Shown: positions 27,521-37,413, counted from the stretch's first letter. The stretch: 64,000 nt of DNA from Desulfosporosinus metallidurans (GCF_001936615.1 NZ_MLBF01000003.1:1-64000); one strand, 5' to 3'. Numbers and translations: made by a program. Notes: generated from the sequence alone by a model not told the origin.

Positions 27521-27544
27521 GAAAACTTGGCTAGCGCCAAGCCT
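27521..27544. repeat. short dispersed palindromic repeat, copy 1
   Basis: 24 bp that match 54242-54265 with two differences. The core is a hairpin CTTGGC-TAGC-GCCAAG (27526-27541). It lies 32 nt upstream of the mtaD start; the other copy lies 19 nt upstream of the sdaAB start. Confidence 0.5.
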
Positions 27545-27594
27545 TTAGGCGCCAGCGTCAAGTCGAATGCTAACGCCTTCCTGACTGGTACAAG

Positions 27595-28632
27595 TTAAGA
27601 TCTCACCATCAGTTTAAGAAGGTTGACTGAATAGGGCGCAGCAATAATTCCCTTTTCTGTAATAATCCCCGTGATGTATTTCGCCGGGGTTACATCGAAG
27701 GCTGGGTTATAGACATTGACCTCTTCTGGGGCTATGGCTACCCCAAAGCACTCTCGAATTTCTTTCGCTGGTCGCTCTTCAATTGGGATTTCTTGGCCAT
27801 TGGCCACTTTGATATCGATAGTCGAGGTTGGAGCTGCTACATAAAACGGTACGCCATGAGCTTGCGCCAAGACCGCTAAAGAGTAAGTCCCAATTTTGTT
27901 CGCTGTATCACCATTAGCCGCGATGCGATCTGCTCCAACAATCACGAGGTCAACCTTACCTTGTTGCATTAGATATCCGGCCATATTGTCCGCAATCAGC
28001 GTCACAGGAACCTTGTCTCGCAAAAGTTCAAAAACAGTTAAACGTGCCCCTTGTAATAACGGTCGCGTTTCGTCCGCATAAACGTGAATAGTCTTACCCG
28101 TCTCATGAGCCTTACGAATAACACTTAGCGCTGTCCCATACTCCACAGTGGCTAACGCTCCTGCATTACAATGGGTCAGAACATTACTCTTCTCCGGGAT
28201 AATCTCATTCCCATACTCTCCAATTAGGCGATTCATGCGGCGATCATCATCGGCAATACGATCCGCTTCCTCAATTAAAAGGCGCCGCACCTCATCTAAA
28301 TCATCCACATCCCAGCACTCACGCAGACGGTCCTCCATACGCCGTAGTGCCCAAAACAAGTTGACCGCTGTCGGTCGAGTCTCCGAAAGTCTATCTTGTA
28401 CCTCTTCCATGAAACTAGGTAACCCTTCTCGATTTCCTTGGTACTCTAAGGCACCTAAAGCAAACCCATATGCAACGGCTGCCCCAATGGCAGGTGCACC
28501 ACGTACTTCCATTTGTTCAATAGCCTCTGCCACCTCCTTATAGGACAAGGCATCCCGATAAACAATTTCATGTGGAAGTTTAGTCTGATCTAATATTCGC
28601 AAAGCATTTCCTAGCCATTCAATCGCTTTCAA
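27595..28632 (-). CDS. mtnA: S-methyl-5-thioribose-1-phosphate isomerase
   Basis: 345 aa, converts methylthioribose-1-P to methylthioribulose-1-P. Family motifs: GAPAIGAAVAYGFALG, the catalytic Cys in LTHCNAGALATVEYGTAL and the Asp in IVGADRIAANGDTANKIGTY. Start is TTG behind AGGTGGTGG. The close neighbours mtnP and mtaD give the substrate context. No mtnB/mtnW or DHAP-shunt aldolase is in the window. Confidence 0.95.
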   Translation of the reverse strand: MKAIEWLGNALRILDQTKLPHEIVYRDALSYKEVAEAIEQMEVRGAPAIGAAVAYGFALGALEYQGNREGLPSFMEEVQDRLSETRPTAVNLFWALRRMEDRLRECWDVDDLDEVRRLLIEEADRIADDDRRMNRLIGEYGNEIIPEKSNVLTHCNAGALATVEYGTALSVIRKAHETGKTIHVYADETRPLLQGARLTVFELLRDKVPVTLIADNMAGYLMQQGKVDLVIVGADRIAANGDTANKIGTYSLAVLAQAHGVPFYVAAPTSTIDIKVANGQEIPIEERPAKEIRECFGVAIAPEEVNVYNPAFDVTPAKYITGIITEKGIIAAPYSVNLLKLMVRS

Positions 28633-28647
28633 CGTCCCACCACCTTT

Positions 28648-29433
28648 CTAAAACTTACCAACTTCTATATTCGCCGATGCACATGCACAATCCTGCCCAA
28701 GGGTCCATAACTCAACTGTCTCTTCAATCAATTTAGCTACGTTAACCCCCAGCTTCTCCACACTCTCCATCACTTCGGCATGGGTTAACGGATGAGCTGA
28801 AATTCCAGCCGCTTCATTCGTAACCATCCCGATCGTGGCGTAACACATTCCCAGTTCGCGAGCCAGAACAACTTCTGGAACACTCGTCATTCCGACAAGT
28901 TCAGCCCCTAAACGTTGAAACATTCGAATCTCTGCAGGAGTTTCAAAACGCGGGCCCTCTGTACAAACATAGCATGCTCCATTCTTAACTGCAAATCCAA
29001 GGTGGTCTGACGCTTCTATGATCAACTGGCGGGCAGTGGAGCAATAGGGCTCTGTCATATCTACATGAAGGACACCTTGTTGCCCTCCTTCATAGAAAGT
29101 CTGAGGACGGCTCTTCGTAAAATCAAGAAACTGATCTGGTAGCACTAACTCGCCTAAATGAATCTCTGGGGACAAAGAACCGACAGCTGCAGTCGCCAGT
29201 ACTTTTCGTACTCCAAGTTCGCGCAAGGCCCAAATGTTAGCCCTGTAATTTACGAGGTGGGGCGGGGTAGCGTGATCACGTCCATGTCGGCTCATGAACA
29301 CCAGTTCGCGCTTATCGAGTTTTCCGATCATGGGTTCAACCGTTCCGTAAGGGGTTTTTACCTTGATGACACGCTGTTCGGATAGCTCAAAGTGTTCAAC
29401 TCCAGTTCCCCCGATCAGAGCGTAGTGGATCAA
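28648..29433 (-). CDS. mtnP: 5-methylthioadenosine phosphorylase (PNP family)
   Basis: 261 aa. Phosphorylase fold with GGTGVEHF, the phosphate-binding SRHGRDHATPPHLVNYRANI, CYVCTEGPRFETPAEI and GMTSVPEVVLARELGM. The neighbour mtnA supports MTA as substrate, although purine nucleoside activity (after MtaD, methylthioinosine) is equally plausible. Start TTG overlaps the ftsY stop by 4 bp. The C-terminal tail has three Cys (QDCACASAN), which is unusual. Confidence 0.9.
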   Translation of the reverse strand: MIHYALIGGTGVEHFELSEQRVIKVKTPYGTVEPMIGKLDKRELVFMSRHGRDHATPPHLVNYRANIWALRELGVRKVLATAAVGSLSPEIHLGELVLPDQFLDFTKSRPQTFYEGGQQGVLHVDMTEPYCSTARQLIIEASDHLGFAVKNGACYVCTEGPRFETPAEIRMFQRLGAELVGMTSVPEVVLARELGMCYATIGMVTNEAAGISAHPLTHAEVMESVEKLGVNVAKLIEETVELWTLGQDCACASANIEVGKF

Positions 29434-30365
29434 CGTTCTCCCTCCTCGTCTGCCCGGCCAAAGAGTGCTGCTGCAAAATCCTTGGGAACAAACGGTCGCA
29501 AATCATCCATCCCTTCTCCAATTCCGATCCATTTGACTGGAATCCGAGTCTCCCCTTGAATTCCTAACACGACGCCCCCTTTGGCCGTCCCATCCAGTTT
29601 GGTTAAGACAATTCCAGTGACTCCTGCCACTTCCTGAAAAAGCTTGGCTTGCTGCAGTGCGTTTTGCCCCGTCGTAGCATCTAACACGAGGAGCACTTCC
29701 TGAGGGGCCCCCGGAATTTCCCGTTCAATCACCCGCTTCACTTTGCGCAATTCTTCCATCAGATTCACTTTATTGTGGAGACGACCGGCGGTATCTACGA
29801 TAACAACGTCAATATTGCGTGACTTTGCTGCTTGTACTGCGTCATAGGCAACCGCTGCAGGGTCTGCACCTTCCTTTTGTTTGATCACCTCTACTCCACA
29901 ACGCTCTCCCCAAACCTCCAGTTGATCAATAGCTGCTGCCCGAAAGGTATCCCCTGCAGCCAAGATAACCCGTTTGCCCTCATTTTTGAACCGGTTCGCG
30001 AGCTTGCCGATCGTTGTTGTTTTACCAACCCCGTTGACCCCAACAATGAGAATAATGCTTGGACCTTGCTCCGCGATGTTCAGCTGTACTTCTTCACCCA
30101 ATAACTCCGCGATCAGTTCTTGTAGGACCTGAGTTAGCTCACTAGGCTCCGAGAGTTTGCGTTGTTTAACTTCTTTACGCAATCGTTCCACTAATTCAAA
30201 GGATGTGGTAACACCGACGTCTGAACGAATTAACACTTCTTCCAATTCTTCGTACAAATCTTCATCAATTTTCTTGCGGCCTGTAAAAACCTGCTCAACC
30301 TTTTCTACAAAGTTTTGTCGTGTTTTTGTTAAACCTTCTTTGAGCTTTGCGAAAAATCCTGCCAA
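29430..30365 (-). CDS. ftsY: signal recognition particle receptor FtsY
   Basis: 311 aa from TTG 30365 behind GGGAGGATG (protein MAGFFAKLKEGLTKTR); the frame is open further upstream into smc but has no better site. NG domain: GVNGVGKTTTIGKLA, DTAGRLHNKVNLMEEL, TKLDGTAKGG and WIGIGEGMDDLRPF. No long acidic A domain, as in many Firmicutes. It docks SRP at the membrane. Followed by the salvage cassette rather than directly by ylxM-ffh. Confidence 0.95.
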   Translation of the reverse strand: MAGFFAKLKEGLTKTRQNFVEKVEQVFTGRKKIDEDLYEELEEVLIRSDVGVTTSFELVERLRKEVKQRKLSEPSELTQVLQELIAELLGEEVQLNIAEQGPSIILIVGVNGVGKTTTIGKLANRFKNEGKRVILAAGDTFRAAAIDQLEVWGERCGVEVIKQKEGADPAAVAYDAVQAAKSRNIDVVIVDTAGRLHNKVNLMEELRKVKRVIEREIPGAPQEVLLVLDATTGQNALQQAKLFQEVAGVTGIVLTKLDGTAKGGVVLGIQGETRIPVKWIGIGEGMDDLRPFVPKDFAAALFGRADEEGER

Positions 30366-30411
30366 GCTATAACATCCTCCCATGTGGTCACTATTTTCCT
30401 TTATTATATCA

Positions 30412-33400
30412 TCAAGCTGTATAAGTTGTATCCTGTCGTTCCTCAAGTTGGACAGACAGCAACTTTGAAACCCCACATTCCTCCATGGTAATACCATACA
30501 AAACATCGGCCGATTCCATGGTGCCCTTACGGTGAGAGATTACAACAAACTGGGTAGAATCCGCTAAACGGTGAATATATTGGGCAAATCTCTGAACATT
30601 AGAATCATCCAGCGAGGCTTCAATCTCATCTAAGATACAAAACGGACTCGGCTTTACGCGCAAGAGAGCAAATAAAATAGCAATCGCCGTTAAAGCTCGT
30701 TCTCCTCCAGATAAAAGAGAGAGAAGCTGCGGTTTTTTACCGGGTGGCTGAGCAATAATCTCGACACCCGTTTCCAACAAATGATCTGGATCAACTAAAT
30801 GAAGTTCTGCATTTCCGCCATGAAAAAGTTCTTTGAACACCTCTTGAAACGCCATATTCACTGCCTTGAAGCTTTCTCCAAATCGTTCACTCATGGTTTC
30901 ATCCAATTCGGAAATCAATTGACGCAAGGTCCGATTAGCTTCAACCAAATCATCCTGCTGGGCCAACATGAATTCCTGTCTCTTGAGCATTTTGGGATAC
31001 TCTTCAATAGCCGCTTGGTTGATTGGGCCTAACCCCTCAATCTGACGTTTTAAGTCTTGAACTTTTCGCCCCAGGGCGGTCCTATCCTCCTCAGTTTGAT
31101 AAAGAGTCGCTTCTTCCCAAGTTAAAGAAAACTCCTCAGTTAAACGGGTTACTCCAGCTTGGCTCTCCGTTTCCCAGCGAACAACCTGTAGTTCATTGGC
31201 ATGGAGGCGTTGTTCTAGCGCATGGACTCCCTGGCGCATGGTCTGAATCTCCTGTTCCAGTTCAACAACCCGTGCTGATAAACTCTCTCTGTCCTGTCTA
31301 TGTTGCATTAAAGAATATTGCAAACCTTCTTGGGCTCGTGACTGTTTCTCTATTTGTCGGCTTAGCTCCTCTTGCTCTTCTGCAACCACCTGACGGTTTC
31401 TTGCAAAGTTAGCACGATTCTGTTTTTTCTGCTGAAGATTCTCTTCATGTTCTCCAAGTGTCTTGCGTTCCTGTGCTAGTTGTTCCGCACTTTGAGTTAA
31501 TTCTTGCTCCCACTTGGCTAACCGAATTTTCTCCTGTGTCAATTGCTCACTGAGCACTTCAATTTCTCCAACAGCAGTTTTAGCGTCTTGCTCTCTCTTA
31601 TTATAAGCCTCCCGCAAATTAACAGCTGTCTTTTCTGAAGTTGCTAAACGTTCAGCGAGGTCTGCCACGCCAAGGGAAAGTTCGTTCTTCCGTGCAATAT
31701 TCCCCTGATTCCGCCGCTTTAACTCCCCTAAATCCTCCGTGATTCGGTGCATTTGCTTCAGAACACTCTCGTACATCGCCCTCAGGACGACCTGTTGTTC
31801 TTTATCTCCACGTTGCTTTAATCCCAAATCATCGATGTTTACCTGAAGTTTACGACAGAGCATCTCTATCTCTACACATTCTGAGTCTTTTTCCACCAAA
31901 TCTTTTTCTAGTTGGAGCAATGCCGCACGCAAGGTCTCTATCTCACGAGAACGACCGAGCAAATTTCCCCCTCTGCGCTGACTACTCCCTCCACTTAGAG
32001 ACCCTCCCGGGTTCACTTGATCTCCCTCTAACGTCACAATGCGCTGTCTATACCCAGACGCTCGTGCAATCCGAGTCGCAGCATCCATATCCGCAACAAC
32101 GACAATGCGCCCAAGGAGAAATTCCATCGCTGGTCGGTATACTGCGTCATAGCTAACAAGGTCAACTGCTATCCCGATGTATCCGCTGTCTCTCTCTATA
32201 GCCGGGCTCACCGACATCCTGTACCCCTGAATCATATCTAGGGGCAGAAAGGTAACTCGTCCCAATTGATGGGCCTTTAAATAAGCAATTGCACGTTTAG
32301 CGGCTTTTTCATTCTCGGCCACAACATTTTGCAACCCTGCTCCTAGTGCAGTCTCTAAGGCTAGTTCATACTTTTCATTCACCGTAATAAGGTCAGCGAC
32401 CGTTCCACAGAGGCCCAAGCAATCTGTTTTTCCTTTTTTCTTAGCGAGCATCACTTCGCGAACTCCACGCTGATATCCCTCTAAAGAATCTTCTAAGGAC
32501 TGCAAAGCATGTAACCGTGCTCTGGATTGATCCGTAAGAGTTTTATGTTTTTGCAGTTCCAGGCCCTTTTCTCGCTGAAGCCCTTTAAGCCTATCCCACT
32601 CTGTCTTGAGCCTTAACCCTTCTTTTTCCGTGACTTGGGCTTTCTCATCCATCAGGGATAGTTCTTCTTCTTGGTTTTCACAAGTCGTTGCCAAGGATCG
32701 TTGTTCTTTTTCTTTCTCCCCTTGTTCATACTCCACCTGAAGAATTTGTTGTTCCAGAGAAGCAAGAATTTGACGCTTTCCCGTCAATTCATTGGAACAT
32801 CTAGATTGCTCTGCTAAAGCCTGAAAAAGGTCCGTCTTTATGCGATCAATATCTTCAGCGAGATGGTTCTCCCGCACTTCATCTAGTTTTTGTTCTTGGG
32901 TAGTGACTTTGTACTGTAATTCTTCAACCGTATGTTTTAAAACTGTTTGCTTTGTTCCTAAGGTCTTAATCCGTTCCTGCAAACGTTTCAGCTTGTCTTC
33001 ATCCTCAATGATTTCCTGAGTTAATCGCGCCATTTGCTCATCAAAATACCCGAAGCGCTCAGTACGAATGCTTCGGTCGTGTTTTAAAGCATTGAGAGTT
33101 TGCTCAGCCTGAAAGGTCTCCCCCTGCTTCCGTTGAATGTGCTCCTCTAATTTTTGGAGTTCTAGCTTTTCTTTAAGAATTTGACTTTCTTTCAGCCCCA
33201 AGATAGCTTGTGCCTCTATTAGACTAGTCTGCAAAGTTTCCGAATCCTTGGCAGCCGTTGATAATTTTTGTTTTACTTCAGAGATGTCGAGCACAACCCA
33301 CTGGATTTCCAAGCGTTTTTGTTCCGCAGTGAGCACAAGGCTTTGTTCGGCCACTTGGGCTTGGGCAGCCAGAGGAGTCAGTTGTCCCTCAATTTCCCGT

Positions 33401-34008
33401 ACGATATCCTCAAGACGTTGAAGATTCATGATCGTAGCATCCAGACGCTTCAAGGCCTCGCGTTTTCTGAATCGGAACTTGGTAATCCCAGCCGCCTCTT
33501 CGATCAGCGATCGGCGTTCTTCCGATTTCAGATTTAAGATTTCCTCAACCCGCCCCTGCCCAATGATCGAAAACCCTTCTTTCCCAGCTCCCGTGTCCAT
33601 AAATAGTTCCTGAATATCTTTGAGCCGGCAGGGTGCTTTATTAATTAAATATTGTCCGTCACCGTCACGATAGGCCCGCCGTGTAATCGTGACTTCCCGA
33701 AAGTCCAACGGAAAGATTCCCGTTGTATTATCAAAAACAAGGGACACTTCTGCCATCCCGACAGGGCGACGTTGTGTGCTTCCAGCAAAAATAACATCTT
33801 CCATTTTTGCTCCTCGCAGGCTCTTGGCACTTTGTTCCCCCAGAACCCAGCGAACCGCATCTGCGACATTGCTTTTTCCACTCCCATTTGGGCCCACAAT
33901 GACGCTTAATCCCTGGCCTAGTTCCAATTTGACACGATCGGCGAACGATTTAAAGCCCTGAATATGAATTCCCTTTAAGAATACCGGGAAATTCTCAGGT
34001 TTCGCCAT
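30412..34008 (-). CDS. smc: chromosome segregation protein SMC
   Basis: Condensin ATPase of 1198 aa. Walker A GPNGSGKSNVADAVRWVLGE near residue 38, two long coiled coils, a hinge (about 500-680, GYQRGVREVM to NPGGSLSGGSSQRRGGN), signature LLSGGERALTAIAILFAL and Walker B FCILDEIEASLDDSN. The length is normal. The ATG overlaps the rnc stop by 14 bp and has GGGGGAGGGAG upstream. It organises DNA with ScpAB, which are not in the window. Confidence 0.97.
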   Translation of the reverse strand: MAKPENFPVFLKGIHIQGFKSFADRVKLELGQGLSVIVGPNGSGKSNVADAVRWVLGEQSAKSLRGAKMEDVIFAGSTQRRPVGMAEVSLVFDNTTGIFPLDFREVTITRRAYRDGDGQYLINKAPCRLKDIQELFMDTGAGKEGFSIIGQGRVEEILNLKSEERRSLIEEAAGITKFRFRKREALKRLDATIMNLQRLEDIVREIEGQLTPLAAQAQVAEQSLVLTAEQKRLEIQWVVLDISEVKQKLSTAAKDSETLQTSLIEAQAILGLKESQILKEKLELQKLEEHIQRKQGETFQAEQTLNALKHDRSIRTERFGYFDEQMARLTQEIIEDEDKLKRLQERIKTLGTKQTVLKHTVEELQYKVTTQEQKLDEVRENHLAEDIDRIKTDLFQALAEQSRCSNELTGKRQILASLEQQILQVEYEQGEKEKEQRSLATTCENQEEELSLMDEKAQVTEKEGLRLKTEWDRLKGLQREKGLELQKHKTLTDQSRARLHALQSLEDSLEGYQRGVREVMLAKKKGKTDCLGLCGTVADLITVNEKYELALETALGAGLQNVVAENEKAAKRAIAYLKAHQLGRVTFLPLDMIQGYRMSVSPAIERDSGYIGIAVDLVSYDAVYRPAMEFLLGRIVVVADMDAATRIARASGYRQRIVTLEGDQVNPGGSLSGGSSQRRGGNLLGRSREIETLRAALLQLEKDLVEKDSECVEIEMLCRKLQVNIDDLGLKQRGDKEQQVVLRAMYESVLKQMHRITEDLGELKRRNQGNIARKNELSLGVADLAERLATSEKTAVNLREAYNKREQDAKTAVGEIEVLSEQLTQEKIRLAKWEQELTQSAEQLAQERKTLGEHEENLQQKKQNRANFARNRQVVAEEQEELSRQIEKQSRAQEGLQYSLMQHRQDRESLSARVVELEQEIQTMRQGVHALEQRLHANELQVVRWETESQAGVTRLTEEFSLTWEEATLYQTEEDRTALGRKVQDLKRQIEGLGPINQAAIEEYPKMLKRQEFMLAQQDDLVEANRTLRQLISELDETMSERFGESFKAVNMAFQEVFKELFHGGNAELHLVDPDHLLETGVEIIAQPPGKKPQLLSLLSGGERALTAIAILFALLRVKPSPFCILDEIEASLDDSNVQRFAQYIHRLADSTQFVVISHRKGTMESADVLYGITMEECGVSKLLSVQLEERQDTTYTA

Positions 34009-34786
34009 CGTTCTCCCTCCCCCAATGTTCTAGAACCTGCTTAGCTGCATGTTGTTCAGCTTCCTTTTTGGTGCGGCCTATCCCTTTACCCATTAAATTT
34101 CCTTGCAAAAAGACACCCGCTGTAAAACATTTATTGTGATCAGGTCCTTCTTCAGCTAAGATCTGATAGTTTACCTCTTTTTCTTCCCGTTGAGCTTTTT
34201 CCTGTAACACGGTTTTGTAGTCCCCGTAATTTCCTTCGGCGACTTCATTAATGGACGGTTTGAGTAAATCCAAGATAATCCTTCGGGCCTCTGGGAATCC
34301 ATATTGCAAGTAAATCGCTCCAATAAGAGCTTCCCAGGCATCCGCCAAGATGGATGGCCGTTCCCGTCCACCTGATACCTGCTCCCCCTTACCCAACAAA
34401 AGCTCTTGCCCCAATCCAATTTCATGCGCCTTGTGGGCTAACGTCGTTTCGTTGACGACAGCGGCTCGCATCTTTGTAAGTTCTCCTTCCGGCCGATCCG
34501 GATAACTCAAATACAGATACTCTGCAATCACAAAGTCCAAAATTGCATCGCCCAAGAACTCAAGACGTTGATTATTTTCCTTCCCGAACTGAGGATTTTC
34601 AAACACGTAGGATGGGTGCGTTAGGGCCGTGATGAACAGACGATTGGGAGGAGTGTCTAGTCCCAATCGTTTTGCCAGATCAAGCCCTAGATCTTGTTTA
34701 AGAGAAGTCAGGGCATAGTTTTTCCTCCCTGACTTTCCTTCCATTTTCGCCGAATTCGTAGGCACTTTGCGGGTTTTTTCGACCAT
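33995..34786 (-). CDS. rnc: ribonuclease III
   Basis: 263 aa, cuts double-stranded RNA in rRNA maturation. Signature NQRLEFLGDAILDFVIAEYL with the metal-binding Glu and Asp, EALIGAIYLQYG, and a C-terminal dsRNA-binding domain ending GIGRTKKEAEQHAAKQVL. A ~30-residue basic N-terminal extension precedes the domain. Between fabF and smc as usual. Confidence 0.97.
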   Translation of the reverse strand: MVEKTRKVPTNSAKMEGKSGRKNYALTSLKQDLGLDLAKRLGLDTPPNRLFITALTHPSYVFENPQFGKENNQRLEFLGDAILDFVIAEYLYLSYPDRPEGELTKMRAAVVNETTLAHKAHEIGLGQELLLGKGEQVSGGRERPSILADAWEALIGAIYLQYGFPEARRIILDLLKPSINEVAEGNYGDYKTVLQEKAQREEKEVNYQILAEEGPDHNKCFTAGVFLQGNLMGKGIGRTKKEAEQHAAKQVLEHWGRENDGET

Positions 34787-34806
34787 TACTCTAGATCTCC
34801 TTACCT

Positions 34807-36045
34807 TTAGACAAATTTCTTCAAGGCGATGGTGGCATTATGTCCACCAAAACCTAAAGAATTAGACATTGACACCGTCACCTCTTGTTTTCGAGCAACA
34901 TTTGGAACGTAGTCAAGATCACATTCCGGGTCTGGCTCTCCGTAGTTTGTCGTTGGGGGTATCTCTCCTCGTTCAATGGCCAGGGCACAAATAATAGCCT
35001 CAATGGCTCCGGCAGCCCCCATTAAGTGCCCTGTCATAGATTTAGTCGAACTGATCGCTAACTTCGACGCATACCCCTCAAACACAGCTTTGATGGCCGC
35101 AGTTTCTGTCGCATCATTGGGCCCCGTGCCGGTACCATGCGCATTGATATAGTCAACCTCTTCAACACTCACGCCGGCATCCTTTAAGGCCAGTCGCATC
35201 GCCCGAATCGCACCGGCACCGCCAGGGACCGGTGTGGTAATATGATAAGCATCCGAGGAGTTTCCATAGCCCGCCAGTTCAGCATAAATGTGCGCCCCTC
35301 GCGCTTTTGCATGTTCGACAGATTCTAAGACCAAAACTCCTGCTCCTTCCCCCATGACAAAGCCACTGCGGCGTTTATCAAAGGGTCGGCACGCTTGCTC
35401 AGGATTTTCCTTTTCAGTCGACATCGCCTTCATGGAGCAAAAACCAGCAAAGGCCAAAGGTGTAATTGGCGCCTCGGTTCCTCCGCATAACACGACGTCG
35501 GCTTCTCCCCGTTGAATAATCCGTAACGCTTCCCCAATCGCGTTGGTTGCTGATGCACAGGCTGTAACAATCGTCATACTCGATCCCTGTAAGCCAAACT
35601 CAATCGATAAATGTCCGGCTGCCATATTGCTAATCAGCATGGGAACAAAAAAAGGGCTAATCCGACTGTTACCTCTCTTCATGAGCACTTCTTTTTGTTC
35701 TTCAAACGTTGTGACGCCACCAATTCCGCATCCCATGATGGCTCCTGCCCGTTCCTTGTCCACTTTCTCTAAATCCAACCCGGAATCCTGCAACGCCAAC
35801 TTGGCGGCTGCAATGGCAAATTGGGAAAAACGATCCATATGGCGACTTTCCTTTTTTTCGACCCATTCCGTCGGCTCGAAGTTTTTCACCTCTGCCGCAA
35901 CTTTAGTCGACAAATCGATCGTATCGAAGCGGGTCAGCAGTCCGATTCCGGACTTTCCTTCGATCAAATTATTCCAGAATTCATCTAAATTGCTCCCCAC
36001 GGGAGAGATCACACCCATCCCCGTAATAACTGCGCGATGCTTCAA
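34807..36045 (-). CDS. fabF: beta-ketoacyl-ACP synthase II
   Basis: 412 aa condensing enzyme of fatty acid elongation. Catalytic triad: C163 in VTACASATNAIG, His in NAHGTGTGPND and His in SMTGHLMGAAGAIEAI. Gly-rich SMSNSLGFGGHNATI at the end. It is cut off from the plsX-acpP part of the fab cluster by the terminator at 37103-37140 and shares a unit with the FabK-like gene just upstream (3 nt gap). Confidence 0.97.
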   Translation of the reverse strand: MKHRAVITGMGVISPVGSNLDEFWNNLIEGKSGIGLLTRFDTIDLSTKVAAEVKNFEPTEWVEKKESRHMDRFSQFAIAAAKLALQDSGLDLEKVDKERAGAIMGCGIGGVTTFEEQKEVLMKRGNSRISPFFVPMLISNMAAGHLSIEFGLQGSSMTIVTACASATNAIGEALRIIQRGEADVVLCGGTEAPITPLAFAGFCSMKAMSTEKENPEQACRPFDKRRSGFVMGEGAGVLVLESVEHAKARGAHIYAELAGYGNSSDAYHITTPVPGGAGAIRAMRLALKDAGVSVEEVDYINAHGTGTGPNDATETAAIKAVFEGYASKLAISSTKSMTGHLMGAAGAIEAIICALAIERGEIPPTTNYGEPDPECDLDYVPNVARKQEVTVSMSNSLGFGGHNATIALKKFV

Positions 36046-36048
36046 AAC

Positions 36049-37002
36049 CTATTCCTCCTTCACGCTGAGTAGTTCGTTTCTGATGTCCTGGAAAATCTCG
36101 TGCACGGACAAAACTTCATTAATTTTATGCACTTTTGCCCCTGAAAAGATAAGTCCCTCCTGAACATCTCCCTGCTGAGCCTTAACTAATCGGCTCATGA
36201 TACAAAAATTCCCCTCACAATGTTTAAGACAACCAGCACACTCCGTCGGTTTGACATCCACTTGGTTTTCAAGGGCTTGAGTGAAAGGGCTTCGGATCCC
36301 CCGACCTGGTAAGCCAACAGGACTATGAATAATCACAATGTCCTCTTCAGTTGCTTTCAACATTGCGGCTTTCCAATTTGGAGCTGCACTGCTTTCTACG
36401 CTCAGACCAAATCGCGTTCCCATTTGCACCCCATCGGCGCCGATTTTCATGACTTCCACGACGTCTTTGCCATCAACAACCCCTCCGGCCCCAATCACAG
36501 GAATGCTGACCGCTGCTTTAACTTCCGGAAGGATATCGCGCATGGAACGATCCGTCCCTAAATGCCCACCAGCCTCGATTCCTTCCACGATCACAGCAGC
36601 TGCGCCTAGCTTTTCGGATAGTTTAGCCAATTTAGCAGATGAGACGATCGGTACAACCGGAATCCCCTTTTCCTTACCCCAAGTGAACATGTCTCTTGAA
36701 AAGCCTGCTCCAGAAACTAAGAGATCAATCTTTTCCTCAAACGCTGCGTGAACCAACTGAGCAAATTCACGGACAGCAAACATTACATTGACCCCGATAA
36801 TTCCTTTAGTTCGTCGCCGTGCTTCTCGAATTTCGGCTTTCAGTTCCTCCACGGACAAACCACTGCCTGCAATGATTCCGATCCCTCCCTCTTCAGCAAC
36901 CGCTGCTGCAAGAGGAGCCATGGATATTCTTACGGCCATTCCTCCTTGAATAATAGGAATTTTGGCCACTAAATTAGCAATACGAAGTTCGGGTATTTTC
37001 AC
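36049..37002 (-). CDS. FabK-like / nitronate monooxygenase-family flavoprotein with Cys cluster
   Basis: 317 aa FMN-dependent TIM barrel related to FabK and 2-nitropropane dioxygenase: IPIIQGGMAVRISMAPLAAAVAE, GVNVMFAVREF, EGIEAGGHLG and GAGGVVDGKDVVEVMKIGADGVQMGTRF. Unlike the true fabK at 39100 it has a C-terminal cluster ECAGCLKHCEGNFC (Cx2Cx3Cx4C), which may bind metal or an Fe-S centre. Start is GTG behind GGGGAGG. The reaction is not known; the fab context suggests an acyl or enoyl substrate, but nitronate oxidation is also possible. Confidence 0.75.
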   Translation of the reverse strand: MKIPELRIANLVAKIPIIQGGMAVRISMAPLAAAVAEEGGIGIIAGSGLSVEELKAEIREARRRTKGIIGVNVMFAVREFAQLVHAAFEEKIDLLVSGAGFSRDMFTWGKEKGIPVVPIVSSAKLAKLSEKLGAAAVIVEGIEAGGHLGTDRSMRDILPEVKAAVSIPVIGAGGVVDGKDVVEVMKIGADGVQMGTRFGLSVESSAAPNWKAAMLKATEEDIVIIHSPVGLPGRGIRSPFTQALENQVDVKPTECAGCLKHCEGNFCIMSRLVKAQQGDVQEGLIFSGAKVHKINEVLSVHEIFQDIRNELLSVKEE

Positions 37003-37102
37003 GATTTTTCCTCCCCGTCAGAGTTCTACCTGAACAAATAAGCATTTATATTTAACTCTCTCCCAGTTACATTTCATTTGTAAAGGAGAAAGAAACCCTC
37101 TT

Positions 37103-37140
37103 AAAAGAAAGCCCCGCATCTGAGTACGGGACCTTTTCTT
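37103..37140 (-). terminator. terminator after acpP
   Basis: On the minus strand an A-rich stem around TCCCG / CGGGG with a 10-nt loop, followed by CTTTCTTTT, starts just past the acpP stop. It splits the fab cluster into plsX...acpP and the FabK-like-fabF-rnc-smc part. Confidence 0.7.
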
Positions 37141-37142
37141 AG

Positions 37143-37370
37143 TTACTTGTTATCGTTGATGTAAGTTACTGCGTTTCCAACTGTCCGGATCTTTTCTGCT
37201 TCCTCATCCGGAATATCCAAGTCGAATGCCTCTTCAAGAGCCATAATGAGTTCAACGATGTCCAAAGAATCTGCATTTAGCTCTTCAAAGGAGGTCTCCT
37301 GGGTAATATCAGCCTCATCTACCCCAAGTTGTTCGACGACGATGGCTTTCACTTTTTCGAAAACTCCCAT
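37143..37370 (-). CDS. acpP: acyl carrier protein
   Basis: 75 aa acidic helical protein. The phosphopantetheine site is S35 in [17 protein letters not shown]. Carries growing acyl chains between the enzymes encoded around it. Preceded by a strong GAGGAGGTG site. Last gene before the terminator. Confidence 0.97.
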   Translation of the reverse strand: MGVFEKVKAIVVEQLGVDEADITQETSFEELNADSLDIVELIMALEEAFDLDIPDEEAEKIRTVGNAVTYINDNK

Positions 37371-37413
37371 GTTGTTTCTTCACCTCCTCTCACAGATTCA
37401 TTAATAACGGGGA

